DNA from: G963677445 sp963678275
GTDB taxonomy: Bacteria > Bacteroidota > Ignavibacteria > Ignavibacteriales > Melioribacteraceae
DNA length: 64,000 bases
Direction of reading: 5' to 3'
Assembly: GCA_963678275.1 (NCBI GenBank)
Contig: OY782765.1
Coordinates: forward strand, 744,001 to 808,000
Below the pieces are notes generated by a model, which saw only the letters and a list, made by a program, of their open reading frames with translations, was not told where the DNA came from and did no database searches. Below, piece after piece: positions 9,019 through 17,861 of the stretch (the stretch's first letter is position 1; the number at the start of each line of letters is the position of its first letter). A program made the translations under genes and the position numbers.

Positions 9019-10635
9019 ATGGCAGAGAAAAAAAATAAGTTTATTTTTACAATAATTTCAGTAGCGCTCGGTGTTTTTATCGGGCTTGAAGTCAGAGACT
9101 TTTTAGTACCGAATGAAGTTGATGATGGTGTGGGAAAAATCGAGAGTATTCTTCAGTATACTTCGAAATATTATATCGAGGAAGTTGATTCAAAAAAATT
9201 GGTTGATGTCGCCATCACAAGCATGCTTAACGAACTTGATCCTCATTCAGTCTATATTCCTCCTGCAGATCAGAAGATTGCCGAGGAGGAATTCCGTGGC
9301 AATTTTGATGGAATCGGAATCGAATTTCAGATTATTGATGATACCATCAATGTGGTTTCTCCAATAAGCGGCGGTCCGAGTGAATCCCTCGGTATCAGCG
9401 CGGGGGACAGAATAATCGCTATCGACAGCGCGAATTGTGTTGGATTCAGCAATGATGAAGTAATTAAGAACCTTCGGGGGGAAAAAGGCACCACTGTTGA
9501 TATTACGATTTTCAGGCCCTCTTCGGGGGAAATGCTCGATTATACTATAATTCGTGATGAAATCCCGATCTATTCGGTAGATGTTTCCCTGATGATAAAT
9601 GACAGCACAGGGTATATAAGTCTTTCCCGGTTTGCCGAAACTACCTCTCTTGAGCTTATGAAAGCGCTTACTGAACTAAGAGCCGAAGGACTGAAGAATT
9701 TAATCTTCGATTTACGGAATAATCCCGGCGGTTTGTTGTCCCAGGCATTTCAGGTGGCCGATTTATTTATTGACGGCGACAAACTGATTGTTTACACAAA
9801 GGGGCGAATTGCCGAGATGGATGAGGAGTTTTTTGCCAATACAAAAACTCCTTTTGAAGAAATTCCCCTGATTGTGCTGATAAACCGCGGTAGCGCTTCG
9901 GCAAGTGAAATTGTTGCCGGCGCTATTCAGGACTGGGACAGAGGGCTTATTCTGGGCGAGACTTCTTTTGGCAAAGGATTGGTTCAGAGACCCTTTATTT
10001 TACCCGATAATTCCGCGGTGAGGATTACAATATCACGTTATCATACACCTTCCGGAAGGGCTATACAACGTCCGTGGGATGATAAAGATAACTACTATAC
10101 GGATGTTCTTAATCGTGAGGGAGAAAAAGAGGAGGAAAACGGCGCGCATGAATCTGAGGCCGATTCATCCAGACCTGCTTTTACTACCGCGGGAGGAAGA
10201 ACTGTTTATGGCGGAGGCGGAATTACCCCTGATTATACAATACCCAACAAAATGCTCCCTGAAGTATCTGTTACTCTGAGGCGTTTAAATCTTTATTACG
10301 AGTTTATCAGGTCCTATCTTGATAAAAACAGAGATAAAATCGCCAATATCTATAAAGATAATTATAAAAAATTTGCAAAACAGTTTAAGTTTTCAGATAA
10401 TGAAATAGATCGATTTTTAAAATTTATTAAGTCACGCGGAGTCAAGTATTCGCGCGAAGAAATTCTTGGCGATATCGAATATATAAAATCCAGGCTGAAA
10501 GCATATATCGCTCGTGATTTGTGGAAAAATAAAGGCTGGTATTACATATTGCTTCAGGAAGATAATCAATATTCCAGGGCAGTCAGCTTATTCGATCAGA
10601 TTGATGATATACTAAAGAGAGGAAAAGAAGATTAG
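9019..10635 (+). CDS. ctpA: C-terminal processing protease, S41 family
   Basis: Periplasmic tail-specific protease. One N-terminal membrane anchor (FIFTIISVALGVFIGLEV, residues 8-25), a PDZ domain at about 85-180 (GIGIEF, GGPSESLGISAGDRI), then the S41 core with DLRNNPGG, the nucleophile Ser294 in GSASASE and the general base Lys319 in SFGKG, spaced 25 residues as in E. coli Tsp. A roughly 170-residue helical tail follows. Length 538 aa is normal. ATG 9019 is four bases after the preceding stop, so it is co-transcribed with the barrel gene. Confidence 0.93.
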   Translation: MAEKKNKFIFTIISVALGVFIGLEVRDFLVPNEVDDGVGKIESILQYTSKYYIEEVDSKKLVDVAITSMLNELDPHSVYIPPADQKIAEEEFRGNFDGIGIEFQIIDDTINVVSPISGGPSESLGISAGDRIIAIDSANCVGFSNDEVIKNLRGEKGTTVDITIFRPSSGEMLDYTIIRDEIPIYSVDVSLMINDSTGYISLSRFAETTSLELMKALTELRAEGLKNLIFDLRNNPGGLLSQAFQVADLFIDGDKLIVYTKGRIAEMDEEFFANTKTPFEEIPLIVLINRGSASASEIVAGAIQDWDRGLILGETSFGKGLVQRPFILPDNSAVRITISRYHTPSGRAIQRPWDDKDNYYTDVLNREGEKEEENGAHESEADSSRPAFTTAGGRTVYGGGGITPDYTIPNKMLPEVSVTLRRLNLYYEFIRSYLDKNRDKIANIYKDNYKKFAKQFKFSDNEIDRFLKFIKSRGVKYSREEILGDIEYIKSRLKAYIARDLWKNKGWYYILLQEDNQYSRAVSLFDQIDDILKRGKED

Positions 10636-10636
10636 C

Positions 10637-11206
10637 ATGAGCGCTGAAAATAATAAGTTTGTTGATAAATGTTTTCCATACCAGGGGCTTTATCCTGAAA
10701 TTGATCCTTCGGTTTTTCTGGCCGAAGGGGTGAAAATTATTGGAGATGTTAAAATAGGCCCCGATTCATCCGTATGGTATAATACAGTGATCAGGGGAGA
10801 TGTCAATCATGTCAGAATTGGACATATGACAAATATCCAGGATTGCAGCATACTTCACGTAACGGTTAAAACACATCCTCTTATCATTGGGGACAGGGTA
10901 ACTGTCGGACATGCCGTAAAACTGCATGGATGCACCCTGGAGGATTGTTGTTTCGTTGGTATAGGGGCCATAGTGCTTGACGGGGCTGTGGTTTCAACCA
11001 ATTCAATGGTTGCCGCCGGCGCTGTAGTAAAACCGGGTTATATCGTTCCTTCAGGCAAACTGGTTGCCGGAGTGCCCGCAAAGGTTGTGCGGGATTTAAC
11101 TGACGCGGAAATTAAAGATTTTGAGGCTTCAGCAAAAAGATACATGAATTATACGAAACTTACAGTTGAATCACTCGATAAATTCCAGGCTACCACTAAA
11201 CAATAA
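10637..11206 (+). CDS. Gamma-carbonic anhydrase family protein
   Basis: Left-handed beta-helix trimer with hexapeptide repeats (IGDVKI, IGDRVT). The three zinc-ligand histidines of the Cam family are present: His74 (SILH), His92 (VGH) and His97 (KLHG), together with the RGD and NIQD motifs. These paralogues (YrdA/PaaY/CaiE group) often lack measurable carbonic anhydrase activity, so the metal site is certain but the reaction is not. Starts one base after the ctpA stop. Confidence 0.88.
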   Translation: MSAENNKFVDKCFPYQGLYPEIDPSVFLAEGVKIIGDVKIGPDSSVWYNTVIRGDVNHVRIGHMTNIQDCSILHVTVKTHPLIIGDRVTVGHAVKLHGCTLEDCCFVGIGAIVLDGAVVSTNSMVAAGAVVKPGYIVPSGKLVAGVPAKVVRDLTDAEIKDFEASAKRYMNYTKLTVESLDKFQATTKQ

Positions 11207-11249
11207 AAAGTATGGTTCGAAAATAAATTATATTTCCGGGAATTGTGAA

Positions 11250-11711
11250 ATGCTGAAAAACTTAAATGTAAATTGCAGATGTACCGGTTACAGGATAAAA
11301 AAAGCCGAGGTGCACAAGCTGGTTCATAAATTGCGCGACGAGCTGGAATTTTCACTGGAGTATTTTGAAATCAACTTTATCGATTCCGGTACTATCCATC
11401 AGCTTGGCCAAAAATATTTGAACCATGATTATAGTACAGATATAATTACTTTTAACTATTCGGGAGATAACAATTCCTTTGATGGTGAAATATTTATTTC
11501 TCTTGAGGATGCCAGTGAGAATGCTGAGAAATATGGTGTTAATTTATCAACTGAGGTTCTCAGGCTGATTATTCATGGCATACTTCATATGAAAGGTTAT
11601 GAAGATAATACTTCCGATAATAGAATAGTAATGAAAGAGCGGGAAGACAAACTGGTCCGTAAATTTGAACATCAATGGAATAATTTTATATATGACAGAG
11701 AAAATCGTTGA
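11250..11711 (+). CDS. ybeY: rRNA maturation RNase YbeY
   Basis: Metal-dependent endoribonuclease involved in 16S rRNA 3' maturation and ribosome quality control. The signature HGILHMKGYED replaces the usual HGxLHLxGYDH: two metal-binding His are kept and the third is Asp, as I recall for Bacteroidetes members. DYSTDIITFNY is the other family hallmark. ATG 11250 is preferred; the upstream in-frame start at 11166 would overlap the previous gene by 41 bases and has no family sequence. The end overlaps the Smg-like gene. Confidence 0.88.
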   Translation: MLKNLNVNCRCTGYRIKKAEVHKLVHKLRDELEFSLEYFEINFIDSGTIHQLGQKYLNHDYSTDIITFNYSGDNNSFDGEIFISLEDASENAEKYGVNLSTEVLRLIIHGILHMKGYEDNTSDNRIVMKEREDKLVRKFEHQWNNFIYDRENR

Positions 11712-12147
11712 AGTTGTTGCAAGAATACTGGATGGATTGAATAGAAAAATTCCTATTGAGGATGTAAATAAATCTCTCAGTCTGCAAAAAGAATTTGATA
11801 AACAGATTGTGAGCGCGGCATTCAGCCTGGTTTATGATAAAATATTGGGCAATAAAAGATTAGCGAGAAAGAACCGGCTGGTAGACGCGAGATTCCGGCT
11901 GCTTACCGAAGAGGAAAAGGAAGTTTTGGGGCAGGATAATGAGGCTTACCTGCTGCATCTATATAATGTTGGTGTTTTAGGACCGGTTGATTTCGAGATG
12001 GTGCTCGAACAGCTCATGCTTTTCCCCGGCGATACAATAACAAAAGATGACATTAACTGGACAGTGTATATCTCACTTCTGAATATCAACGATGAATTTT
12101 TACCCGGCAGCAGGTGGCTGCTCTCCTCGACTGATACAATAAACTGA
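11692..12147 (+). CDS. DUF494/Smg-like protein
   Basis: About 151 aa acidic helical protein resembling the Smg (DUF494) family: a leading helix (EKIVEVVARILDGL), then RLLTEEEKEVLGQ, an EAYLLHLYNVGVL helix and the closing INWTVYISLLN. No catalytic residues are visible and the family's function is not established. ATG 11692 is chosen; the TTG at 11665 lies deeper in ybeY. It overlaps ybeY by 20 bases, so translation is probably coupled. Confidence 0.6.
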   Translation: MTEKIVEVVARILDGLNRKIPIEDVNKSLSLQKEFDKQIVSAAFSLVYDKILGNKRLARKNRLVDARFRLLTEEEKEVLGQDNEAYLLHLYNVGVLGPVDFEMVLEQLMLFPGDTITKDDINWTVYISLLNINDEFLPGSRWLLSSTDTIN

Positions 12148-12169
12148 AACAGCATTTTTCAGGCTTTTT
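12144..12169 (+). terminator. Weak candidate terminator after the Smg-like gene
   Basis: CTGAAA (12144-12149) and TTTCAG (12157-12162) can pair across a 7-base loop and are followed by GCTTTTT. The stem is only six pairs, so this is tentative. Confidence 0.3.
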
Positions 12170-12241
12170 GCTTGCGGCATAACAAAATCGGGAACAAACC
12201 AATACGTTTGGCAATACAACCATTTTCCGGATTGGGAATAT

Positions 12242-13132
12242 ATGAATATCATGAAAGAATATTTGCAGGAATTTTTAACAGAACTTTCAGGAGTCAGACG
12301 GGTATCGGAAAATACGGTTAAGTCATATTCCAGAGACCTGTCGCAATACTTGTTATTTTGTGAAGAGAAAAAAATAACAGATCCCCATCTGATATCAGAA
12401 AAAAAAGTAAAACTTTACCTGGTATGGATAAGCAAATTTGATTATAAAAAAACGACTATATCAAGAAAGCTGTCGGCCATAAGAACTTTTCATAATTTTC
12501 TTATGAAAATGGAATATAGTTCAGAAAATCCGGCAAAAAAAATATCCAATCCCAAAACAGGAAGAACGCTTCCCGATATAATACATCTTGACAATTATAA
12601 AAATATTTTTAAGTTGGTAGATGAGGAACAAAATAAAGGTAACGCGCTGCGAATAAAAACAATATTTGAAATATTGTATGGTGGTGCACTAAGGGTTTCT
12701 GAATTATGCGGGTTGAATGTCAGGGACCTCGATTTAAAGGCAGGAACCCTGAGGGTTCTTGGAAAAGGATCAAAACAGAGAATCGTGCCTCTCGGACATA
12801 ATTCGGTGGCGCTAATAAAGGAGTATCTTAAAACCAGAACAAAATTAACCTCCGGATCACCTTTAATTGAAACTATCAGGGGTAATCGTATCTATCCACG
12901 CATGGTTCAGAGAATAGTATCTAAATATTTGTCAAAAGTTTCCGATATTAATAAAAGAAGTCCACATGTTCTCAGGCATGCCGCCGCTACCCATATGCTT
13001 GACAAAGGCGCTGATATAATCGCGGTTAAAGAGATTCTCGGACATGAAAACTTATCCACTACTCAAATATATACTCACGTAAGTGTGGAGCGGCTAAAAA
13101 AATCGTATAAAACAGCCCACCCAAAATCTTAA
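12242..13132 (+). CDS. xerC: Tyrosine recombinase XerC/XerD
   Basis: Site-specific recombinase that resolves chromosome dimers at dif. The N-terminal SAM-like core-binding domain spans residues 4-95. The catalytic domain carries the complete set Arg151, Lys175, His242, Arg245, His268 and the nucleophile Tyr277 (LRVSELCGL, GKGSKQR, HVLRHAAATH, LGHENLSTTQIYTHV). Length 296 aa is typical of XerC/D rather than of a phage integrase, and no attachment site or mobile cargo is nearby. TACGTTTG at 12203-12210 could be a -7 element, though no matching -33 box is seen. Confidence 0.9.
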   Translation: MNIMKEYLQEFLTELSGVRRVSENTVKSYSRDLSQYLLFCEEKKITDPHLISEKKVKLYLVWISKFDYKKTTISRKLSAIRTFHNFLMKMEYSSENPAKKISNPKTGRTLPDIIHLDNYKNIFKLVDEEQNKGNALRIKTIFEILYGGALRVSELCGLNVRDLDLKAGTLRVLGKGSKQRIVPLGHNSVALIKEYLKTRTKLTSGSPLIETIRGNRIYPRMVQRIVSKYLSKVSDINKRSPHVLRHAAATHMLDKGADIIAVKEILGHENLSTTQIYTHVSVERLKKSYKTAHPKS

Positions 13133-13144
13133 AGGAGTTGTTAT

Positions 13145-13447
13145 ATGAATATCAATATCACATCACGTAAATTTAGGGCTAAAGACACCCTGAAGTCTTT
13201 CATCAACGATCAGCTTAAATCGCTGGAAAAGTATAATGATGAAATTCTGGAAGCTGATGTTATCCTCAGTTTTACTCATATGAAAGACAGTATCAAGGAT
13301 GCCGAGGTCATACTCAAGGTACCTGGTCAGGTTATTGCTGTTTCTGAGAGCAGCGATGACTTTATGAAATCGATCAGTTCCGCTACCGATAAGCTCGCGA
13401 GGAAGTTGAAAAAGGTGAAAACTAAAAAACTTGCCAAGAAAAGATGA
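13145..13447 (+). CDS. hpf: Ribosome hibernation promoting factor, short form
   Basis: Binds the 30S decoding centre and silences ribosomes in slow growth. The 100-residue protein has the RaiA/HPF beta-alpha fold (INITSRKFRAKDTLKSFIN, then ADVILSF) and a very basic C-terminal tail (KLKKVKTKKLAKKR). It lacks the C-terminal dimerisation domain of long HPF, so it is the short type. AAGGAG lies seven bases before the ATG. It overlaps hprK in an ATGA junction. Confidence 0.9.
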   Translation: MNINITSRKFRAKDTLKSFINDQLKSLEKYNDEILEADVILSFTHMKDSIKDAEVILKVPGQVIAVSESSDDFMKSISSATDKLARKLKKVKTKKLAKKR

Positions 13448-14457
13448 TTAAAGTACCGAATGAAAATATTGTAATGAAAAAACATATAACGGTTGAGTTT
13501 TTTTTCAAAAACATCAAAGACCGGTTTAATATAAAACTCATTACTGAACCTTACGGTTTCGACCGTTTGATTACTGATCAGAATTTACACAGACCCGGCC
13601 TCGCATTGGCCGGGTTTGTTGAATTATTCACATGTACGCGTGTTCAGGTTTTTGGAAATACCGAGATTAAATATCTTGATCAGCTCGATAGCGAATCAAG
13701 AAAAAAATCACTTGAAAGATTGTTCAGGTTTGAGATTCCCTGTCTTATCCTCTCTAATGGAAATACTCCTCCGGCAGAAATGACTGAACTTGCCTCTAAA
13801 TATGGAGTATCGATATTTGTAACTGAGTATACCACAACAAAACTTGTTTATCTGATAAGTGATTTTCTGGATGATCAGTTTGCCCCGCGGCTTTCAATGC
13901 ATGGCTCTTTTGTGGATGTTTACGGAGTAGGTATGCTTTTTATGGGGAAATCGGGCATTGGTAAAAGTGAAGTCGCATTGGATCTTGTGGAAAGGGGACA
14001 CCGCCTCGTTGCCGATGATGTGGTTATTTTTACGAAAAAAGGGGAGGGGATACTTTTAGGAGCCGGAACTGAGCTGGCTCAGCATTTTATGGAGGTTAGA
14101 GGAATTGGTTTTATTGATGTCAGGAGTATGTTTGGAATAAGGGCCATAAGATTCCAGAAAAGACTGGAGGTGGTAAATGAACTGGAAGTTTGGGATAAAA
14201 GTTCGAAATATACACGCACCGGTCTGGATGAATCTTCCGTCAATATCATGGGAGTGGATATACCACATATAAAGCTGCCAATATTGCCGGGGAAAAATAT
14301 TACTGTTATCGCTGAGGTAATTGCCCTCAATTACCTGCTTAAACATTACGGGTATGATCCGGCTAAAGTATTACAGAAAAGACTTGAAACAACAATAAGG
14401 AAAAAAGAGACTGAAACTAACAGGGTAATCGATTATTTTGAGCATGATTTTGAATAA
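13444..14457 (+). CDS. hprK: HPr kinase/phosphorylase
   Basis: Bifunctional Ser kinase/phosphorylase of HPr. The C-terminal catalytic domain has catalytic His153 (MHGSFVDVYG), the P-loop GKSGIGKS at 168-175, VADDVV, and the HprK signature EVRGIGFIDVRSMFG at 217-230. Length 337 aa is slightly longer than usual. No HPr or PTS enzyme is nearby; in many non-Firmicutes, HprK acts in a reduced regulatory PTS without sugar transport. It is coupled to hpf by a 4-base overlap. Confidence 0.93.
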   Translation: MIKVPNENIVMKKHITVEFFFKNIKDRFNIKLITEPYGFDRLITDQNLHRPGLALAGFVELFTCTRVQVFGNTEIKYLDQLDSESRKKSLERLFRFEIPCLILSNGNTPPAEMTELASKYGVSIFVTEYTTTKLVYLISDFLDDQFAPRLSMHGSFVDVYGVGMLFMGKSGIGKSEVALDLVERGHRLVADDVVIFTKKGEGILLGAGTELAQHFMEVRGIGFIDVRSMFGIRAIRFQKRLEVVNELEVWDKSSKYTRTGLDESSVNIMGVDIPHIKLPILPGKNITVIAEVIALNYLLKHYGYDPAKVLQKRLETTIRKKETETNRVIDYFEHDFE

Positions 14458-14476
14458 TAAAAGCAGATATTTTTTA

Positions 14477-14508
14477 CTTGCTTTAGTATGCTTTATTAAT
14501 TAACTTCG
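14477..14508 (+). promoter_or_regulatory. Candidate promoter for the M23 peptidase gene
   Basis: CTTG (14477-14480), 20-base spacer, then TAACTTCG (14501-14508), one mismatch from TAnnTTTG. Transcription would begin only a few bases before ATG 14519, which has no Shine-Dalgarno, so the message may be nearly leaderless. Confidence 0.35.
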
Positions 14509-14518
14509 CATCCGTCTT

Positions 14519-15460
14519 ATGAAGCAATTTTATTACTTTTCGAAGAATAAGCTCAAGTTTATTGAAATACGAAGTTTCTACAGGAAGTTCGTATTTCTTA
14601 CTGTGTTTTTCTCAATTCTGCTGACATTTTTTATTTTCAGCGGATATTTTATTCTGAATGAATTCATCAATCCTGACGCGAAAATTAAGTCGCTTCAGGC
14701 AGAGAACAGAGAGCTCTCGAGAATTTTTAATTCTCTGCTCGACCAGTATAAAGAACTTGACACTGAATTGGATTATCTGACCCGGGTCAATAATGATCTG
14801 AGGCTTAGTCTTAATTTGAATCCAATTACAAACACCGATGAAGAAATAGGTGTTGGGGGAAGACTATTCCCGGAAGTCCATCCCTCCAGCTCTAAAGAAT
14901 TGAACTTTGTATTAAATGAGCTTGACTTTTATATTAATAAAGTCAGCAGTAAAGTTAACCTGGAAAAAAACAACTATTCCGATCTGGAAGAAGCTTTAAA
15001 ATACAATAACAAGCTTTATGACGCCATTCCGGCAATTAAACCGACTACCGGAGCATTCGGTGATAAATTCGGAATGAGGCTTCACCCGATCTTAAAGATC
15101 AACAGAATGCATAATGGTATCGATATTATTGCCAGAGTTGGAACAGAAGTATATGCCCCCGGCGCCGGAAAAGTGATATTTACAGGAAGACGAGGTGGTT
15201 ACGGAAGAACAATTGAAATTGACCATGGTTTTGGATATAAAACATTATTTGCTCATCTCTCAAAAGTTTTAGTAAAAAAAGGTCAGTTGATAAAACGGGG
15301 TGATCTTATTGCCCTGTCAGGAAAATCGGGAAATCTTACTACCGGTCCACATTTACATTACGAAATCAGGCATAATGGTATTGCATTAAACCCCAGAAAT
15401 TTTATGTTTGATGATCTGAAATTATTTGAAATTGTTAAATCGATTAATCCCCAGGAGTAA
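14519..15460 (+). CDS. M23 family murein metallopeptidase (MepM-like)
   Basis: Inner-membrane-anchored zinc endopeptidase that cuts peptidoglycan cross-links during growth or division. One transmembrane helix at about residues 24-46, a coiled-coil stretch (LQAENRELSRIF through LTRVNNDLRL), then the LytM/M23 domain from about residue 180. All zinc and catalytic residues are visible: HNGID, HGFGYKTLFAHL and HLHYE, so it should be active, unlike the degenerate EnvC/NlpD activators. The ATG has no clear ribosome binding site. Confidence 0.9.
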   Translation: MKQFYYFSKNKLKFIEIRSFYRKFVFLTVFFSILLTFFIFSGYFILNEFINPDAKIKSLQAENRELSRIFNSLLDQYKELDTELDYLTRVNNDLRLSLNLNPITNTDEEIGVGGRLFPEVHPSSSKELNFVLNELDFYINKVSSKVNLEKNNYSDLEEALKYNNKLYDAIPAIKPTTGAFGDKFGMRLHPILKINRMHNGIDIIARVGTEVYAPGAGKVIFTGRRGGYGRTIEIDHGFGYKTLFAHLSKVLVKKGQLIKRGDLIALSGKSGNLTTGPHLHYEIRHNGIALNPRNFMFDDLKLFEIVKSINPQE

Positions 15461-15466
15461 CCCGCT

Positions 15467-15697
15467 ATGATTTGGACGATCGAATTAGCTTCATATCTTG
15501 ACGACGCCCCATGGCCGGCGACCCGTGATGAGCTGCTCGAATATGCAGACCGCATTGGAGCGCCCTATGAAGTTATCGAAAATCTCCAGGAGCTCGAAGA
15601 TTCAGCAGAAGAATACTACGAATCAATTGAAGATATTTGGCCTGATTATCCAAGTGACGAAGATTTCTTTTATAATGATGATGATGAGTATATCTAG
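15467..15697 (+). CDS. DUF2795 domain-containing small acidic protein
   Basis: 76-residue highly acidic protein matching the small DUF2795 proteins of Bacteroidota: an N-terminal TIELASYLDDAPWPATRDELLEYA segment (cited in part), a helix and a closing acidic tail with DIWPDYPSDEDFFYNDDD. No catalytic motif; function unknown. The conserved Pro-rich start and the Asp-rich tail suggest a protein- or nucleic-acid-mimicking partner, which is speculation. It sits between the M23 peptidase and holB. Confidence 0.8.
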   Translation: MIWTIELASYLDDAPWPATRDELLEYADRIGAPYEVIENLQELEDSAEEYYESIEDIWPDYPSDEDFFYNDDDEYI

Positions 15698-15719
15698 TCT
15701 ACACCCGGTATCCTGAGTT

Positions 15720-16829
15720 TTGGAACAGGGAAAAAATATATATGGACAGGCGCGGGCAGTCAGATTACTGGAAAATATCGCTGCTTCCGGTAATGTGCCG
15801 CATGCCCTGCTTTTTACAGGCAACAGGGGAGGGGGAAAGTTTTTTGCCGCTTTGGAATTCTCCCTTCATTTCAATAAGAATGTAAAAAATTATCAAAAAA
15901 TCAGTTCGGGCATCAAATCTTTTTACGAACCTTATGTCAAGTATATATATCCTTTGCCGAGGGGAAGGGGAGAAACCCCTGATGACTCTCCTACTGCCAA
16001 GCTCCAGGCTGAAGTTATTGATCTGATTAAGGATGAGCTTCTTAAGAAACAAAATAATCCTTATTACAAGCTGAATATTCCCAACGCGAATAATATAAAG
16101 ATTTCAAGCATCAGGGATATCAGAAAATTCATTTCATTTGAATTCACTGATATTCCTTACAGGGTGGTGATTATCGAGGACGCGCATCTGATGAATGATC
16201 AGGCTCAGAATGCGTTGCTTAAAAGTCTGGAAGAGCCCCCCGACGGAGTTATTTTTATCTTAACCACTTCAGATCCCGGAAAATTGCTTCCCACAATTAT
16301 TTCAAGATGCTGGACCATAAGATTTGATCCACTTTCGACAGAAGATATCAGGGAGATTCTCCAGAGTTTTTTCAGTGTCGAGAACAAAATCGCGGCAAAA
16401 GCGGCAATATTTTCTGACGGCTCTGTTGATACAGCCGTTTCACTGGTTGAGAATGATATAAATTTCCTGATTGATAAAACGATTACAATACTTCGCTTTT
16501 CTCTGGCCGGCTGGTATAATACAGCTTTTAACTCTGCTGCTGATCTGATGGAAGAAAATTCAATTCAAAATTTTATACATGTAACACAGATGCTTTTAAA
16601 ATGGATCGTCGATCTTAAAAAGTTTTCTGCCGGAATTGATGAGATATATTTTGGTTCCCACAGGGAAACAATTGAAAAATTTGTACAGAAATTTTCACAT
16701 GTTGAGCCGGAGGCGCTTTTTACTAAAATGGATACAATTTTCAGCTCTCACGAACAAAATGTCAGCTTGAATATAATACTAATGAATATTATATTTGAAT
16801 TAGCAACTATTGGTAAAAAGCAGGTTTAG
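15720..16829 (+). CDS. holB: DNA polymerase III subunit delta'
   Basis: AAA+ clamp-loader subunit. YGQARAVRLLENI and HALLFTGNRGGGKFFAA (P-loop-like at 34-41, with Lys then Phe where Thr/Ser is usual) open the ATPase fold; EDAHLMNDQAQNALLKSLEEPP and TTSDPGKLLPTIISRC with the SRC arginine-finger motif identify the family. The zinc-binding cysteine cluster common between Walker A and B in clamp-loader subunits is absent; the only Cys is in SRC. TTG start at 15720. It overlaps the next gene's possible start region. Confidence 0.85.
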   Translation: MEQGKNIYGQARAVRLLENIAASGNVPHALLFTGNRGGGKFFAALEFSLHFNKNVKNYQKISSGIKSFYEPYVKYIYPLPRGRGETPDDSPTAKLQAEVIDLIKDELLKKQNNPYYKLNIPNANNIKISSIRDIRKFISFEFTDIPYRVVIIEDAHLMNDQAQNALLKSLEEPPDGVIFILTTSDPGKLLPTIISRCWTIRFDPLSTEDIREILQSFFSVENKIAAKAAIFSDGSVDTAVSLVENDINFLIDKTITILRFSLAGWYNTAFNSAADLMEENSIQNFIHVTQMLLKWIVDLKKFSAGIDEIYFGSHRETIEKFVQKFSHVEPEALFTKMDTIFSSHEQNVSLNIILMNIIFELATIGKKQV

Positions 16830-16830
16830 T

Positions 16831-17679
16831 GTGTATAATATAAATTTATCTTTCCTTAGCGGCACAGTGCTCGAAGAGGAAACTATCGAAAAAGTCACTT
16901 CCAAATACAACAACGTTTATAAAAAGCTGATAACAACAACTCTTACCGAAGAAAATCCGGATGAAATATGTGAAAGTTGCTGTTTTTCTGAAGATATTGC
17001 TGAAATATTAGACGAAAATGTTGAATTGCTGGAAGTGGAATGCAAAGGTCTTCTTTGCGATAAATTTTGTCTTGCCAGATATTCACCCGATCAGGAACTG
17101 GAAATCAATGATATGGTGATAATTCAGGCTGATGAGTCGGTTGAAATTGCCCGTATTCTGAACAGGGGAGAGGTGGTAAATCTGAAATGCCGCCAGCTTG
17201 GCATTAATTTTAATTCCATACCGGAAGTGATTCGCAAGGCTACTTCGGAAGATATGGTTAAGCTCAATAAAAATATCAGTGATGAATTAAGGGCTATTCC
17301 TATATTTAAGGAAAAAGTTGAGAAATTCACACTGATTATGAAGCTGGTTGATATCCATTATCAGTTTGACCGGAAAAAGCTGTTTTTCTTTTACACCTCT
17401 GATGGCAGAGTTGATTTCAGGGAGCTTGCGCGTGAGCTCGCTGCCGAGTTTAAAACACGTATCGAACTCAGGCAGATAGGTGTAAGGGACGAAGCGAAAC
17501 GAATGGGAGGTATCGGGACATGCGGCAGGGAATTTTGTTGTACTTCTTTTCTGAATAATTTCAAGCGTATTACAACTCAGCTTGCCAATGAGCAGAACCT
17601 TTCATCCAATATGGCAAAATTAAGCGGTCCCTGCGGCAAACTTAAATGCTGCCTTTCTTTTGAAATGGACTTCAGTTGA
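16831..17679 (+). CDS. ricT: PSP1-domain protein, RicT (YaaT)-like
   Basis: PSP1 C-terminal domain protein; in Bacillus the homologue RicT/YaaT forms a [4Fe-4S] complex with RicA and RicF that affects RNA processing. The C-terminal cysteine cluster is intact: GGIGTCGREFCCTSF and GPCGKLKCCLSFE. An additional N-terminal Cys-rich stretch (EICESCCF, CKGLLCDKFC) precedes the PSP1 core. GTG 16831 is preferred; TTG 16810 lies inside holB. The holB-ricT gene pair is conserved widely. No RicA/RicF homologue is in the window. Confidence 0.85.
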   Translation: MYNINLSFLSGTVLEEETIEKVTSKYNNVYKKLITTTLTEENPDEICESCCFSEDIAEILDENVELLEVECKGLLCDKFCLARYSPDQELEINDMVIIQADESVEIARILNRGEVVNLKCRQLGINFNSIPEVIRKATSEDMVKLNKNISDELRAIPIFKEKVEKFTLIMKLVDIHYQFDRKKLFFFYTSDGRVDFRELARELAAEFKTRIELRQIGVRDEAKRMGGIGTCGREFCCTSFLNNFKRITTQLANEQNLSSNMAKLSGPCGKLKCCLSFEMDFS

Positions 17680-17709
17680 ATAACAGATAAGTAACATTAT
17701 CTGTTATTC
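17678..17709. repeat. Perfect 13-bp inverted repeat after ricT
   Basis: GAATAACAGATAA, 6-base loop GTAACA, then TTATCTGTTATTC, overlapping the ricT stop. The stem is AT-rich and no T-run follows, so it is a poor intrinsic terminator; it could be a transcript-end hairpin or an operator. The decamer TTATCTGTTA of its right arm recurs at 17786-17795 in the same intergenic region. The rest of the 17680-17861 gap holds no gene; it precedes the dehydrogenase, which has its own good Shine-Dalgarno (CCGGAGG). Confidence 0.5.
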
Positions 17710-17861
17710 AAGGTTATCTTCCTCATTTTCACATCCATGATTGAAGGATCCCTGATTTGGTTTTCTTTTAACTGATTTTTTTGTATTATCTGTTAAGAAA
17801 CTCGCAGATAGTATGTATACTTACATAAATTGTTATTATCAAATAACACCCGGAGGCCGGT

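Noticed and set aside
12242..13132. XerC-like gene as a mobile-element integrase
   Set aside because: Length and neighbours are those of housekeeping XerC/D; no att repeats or cargo are visible.
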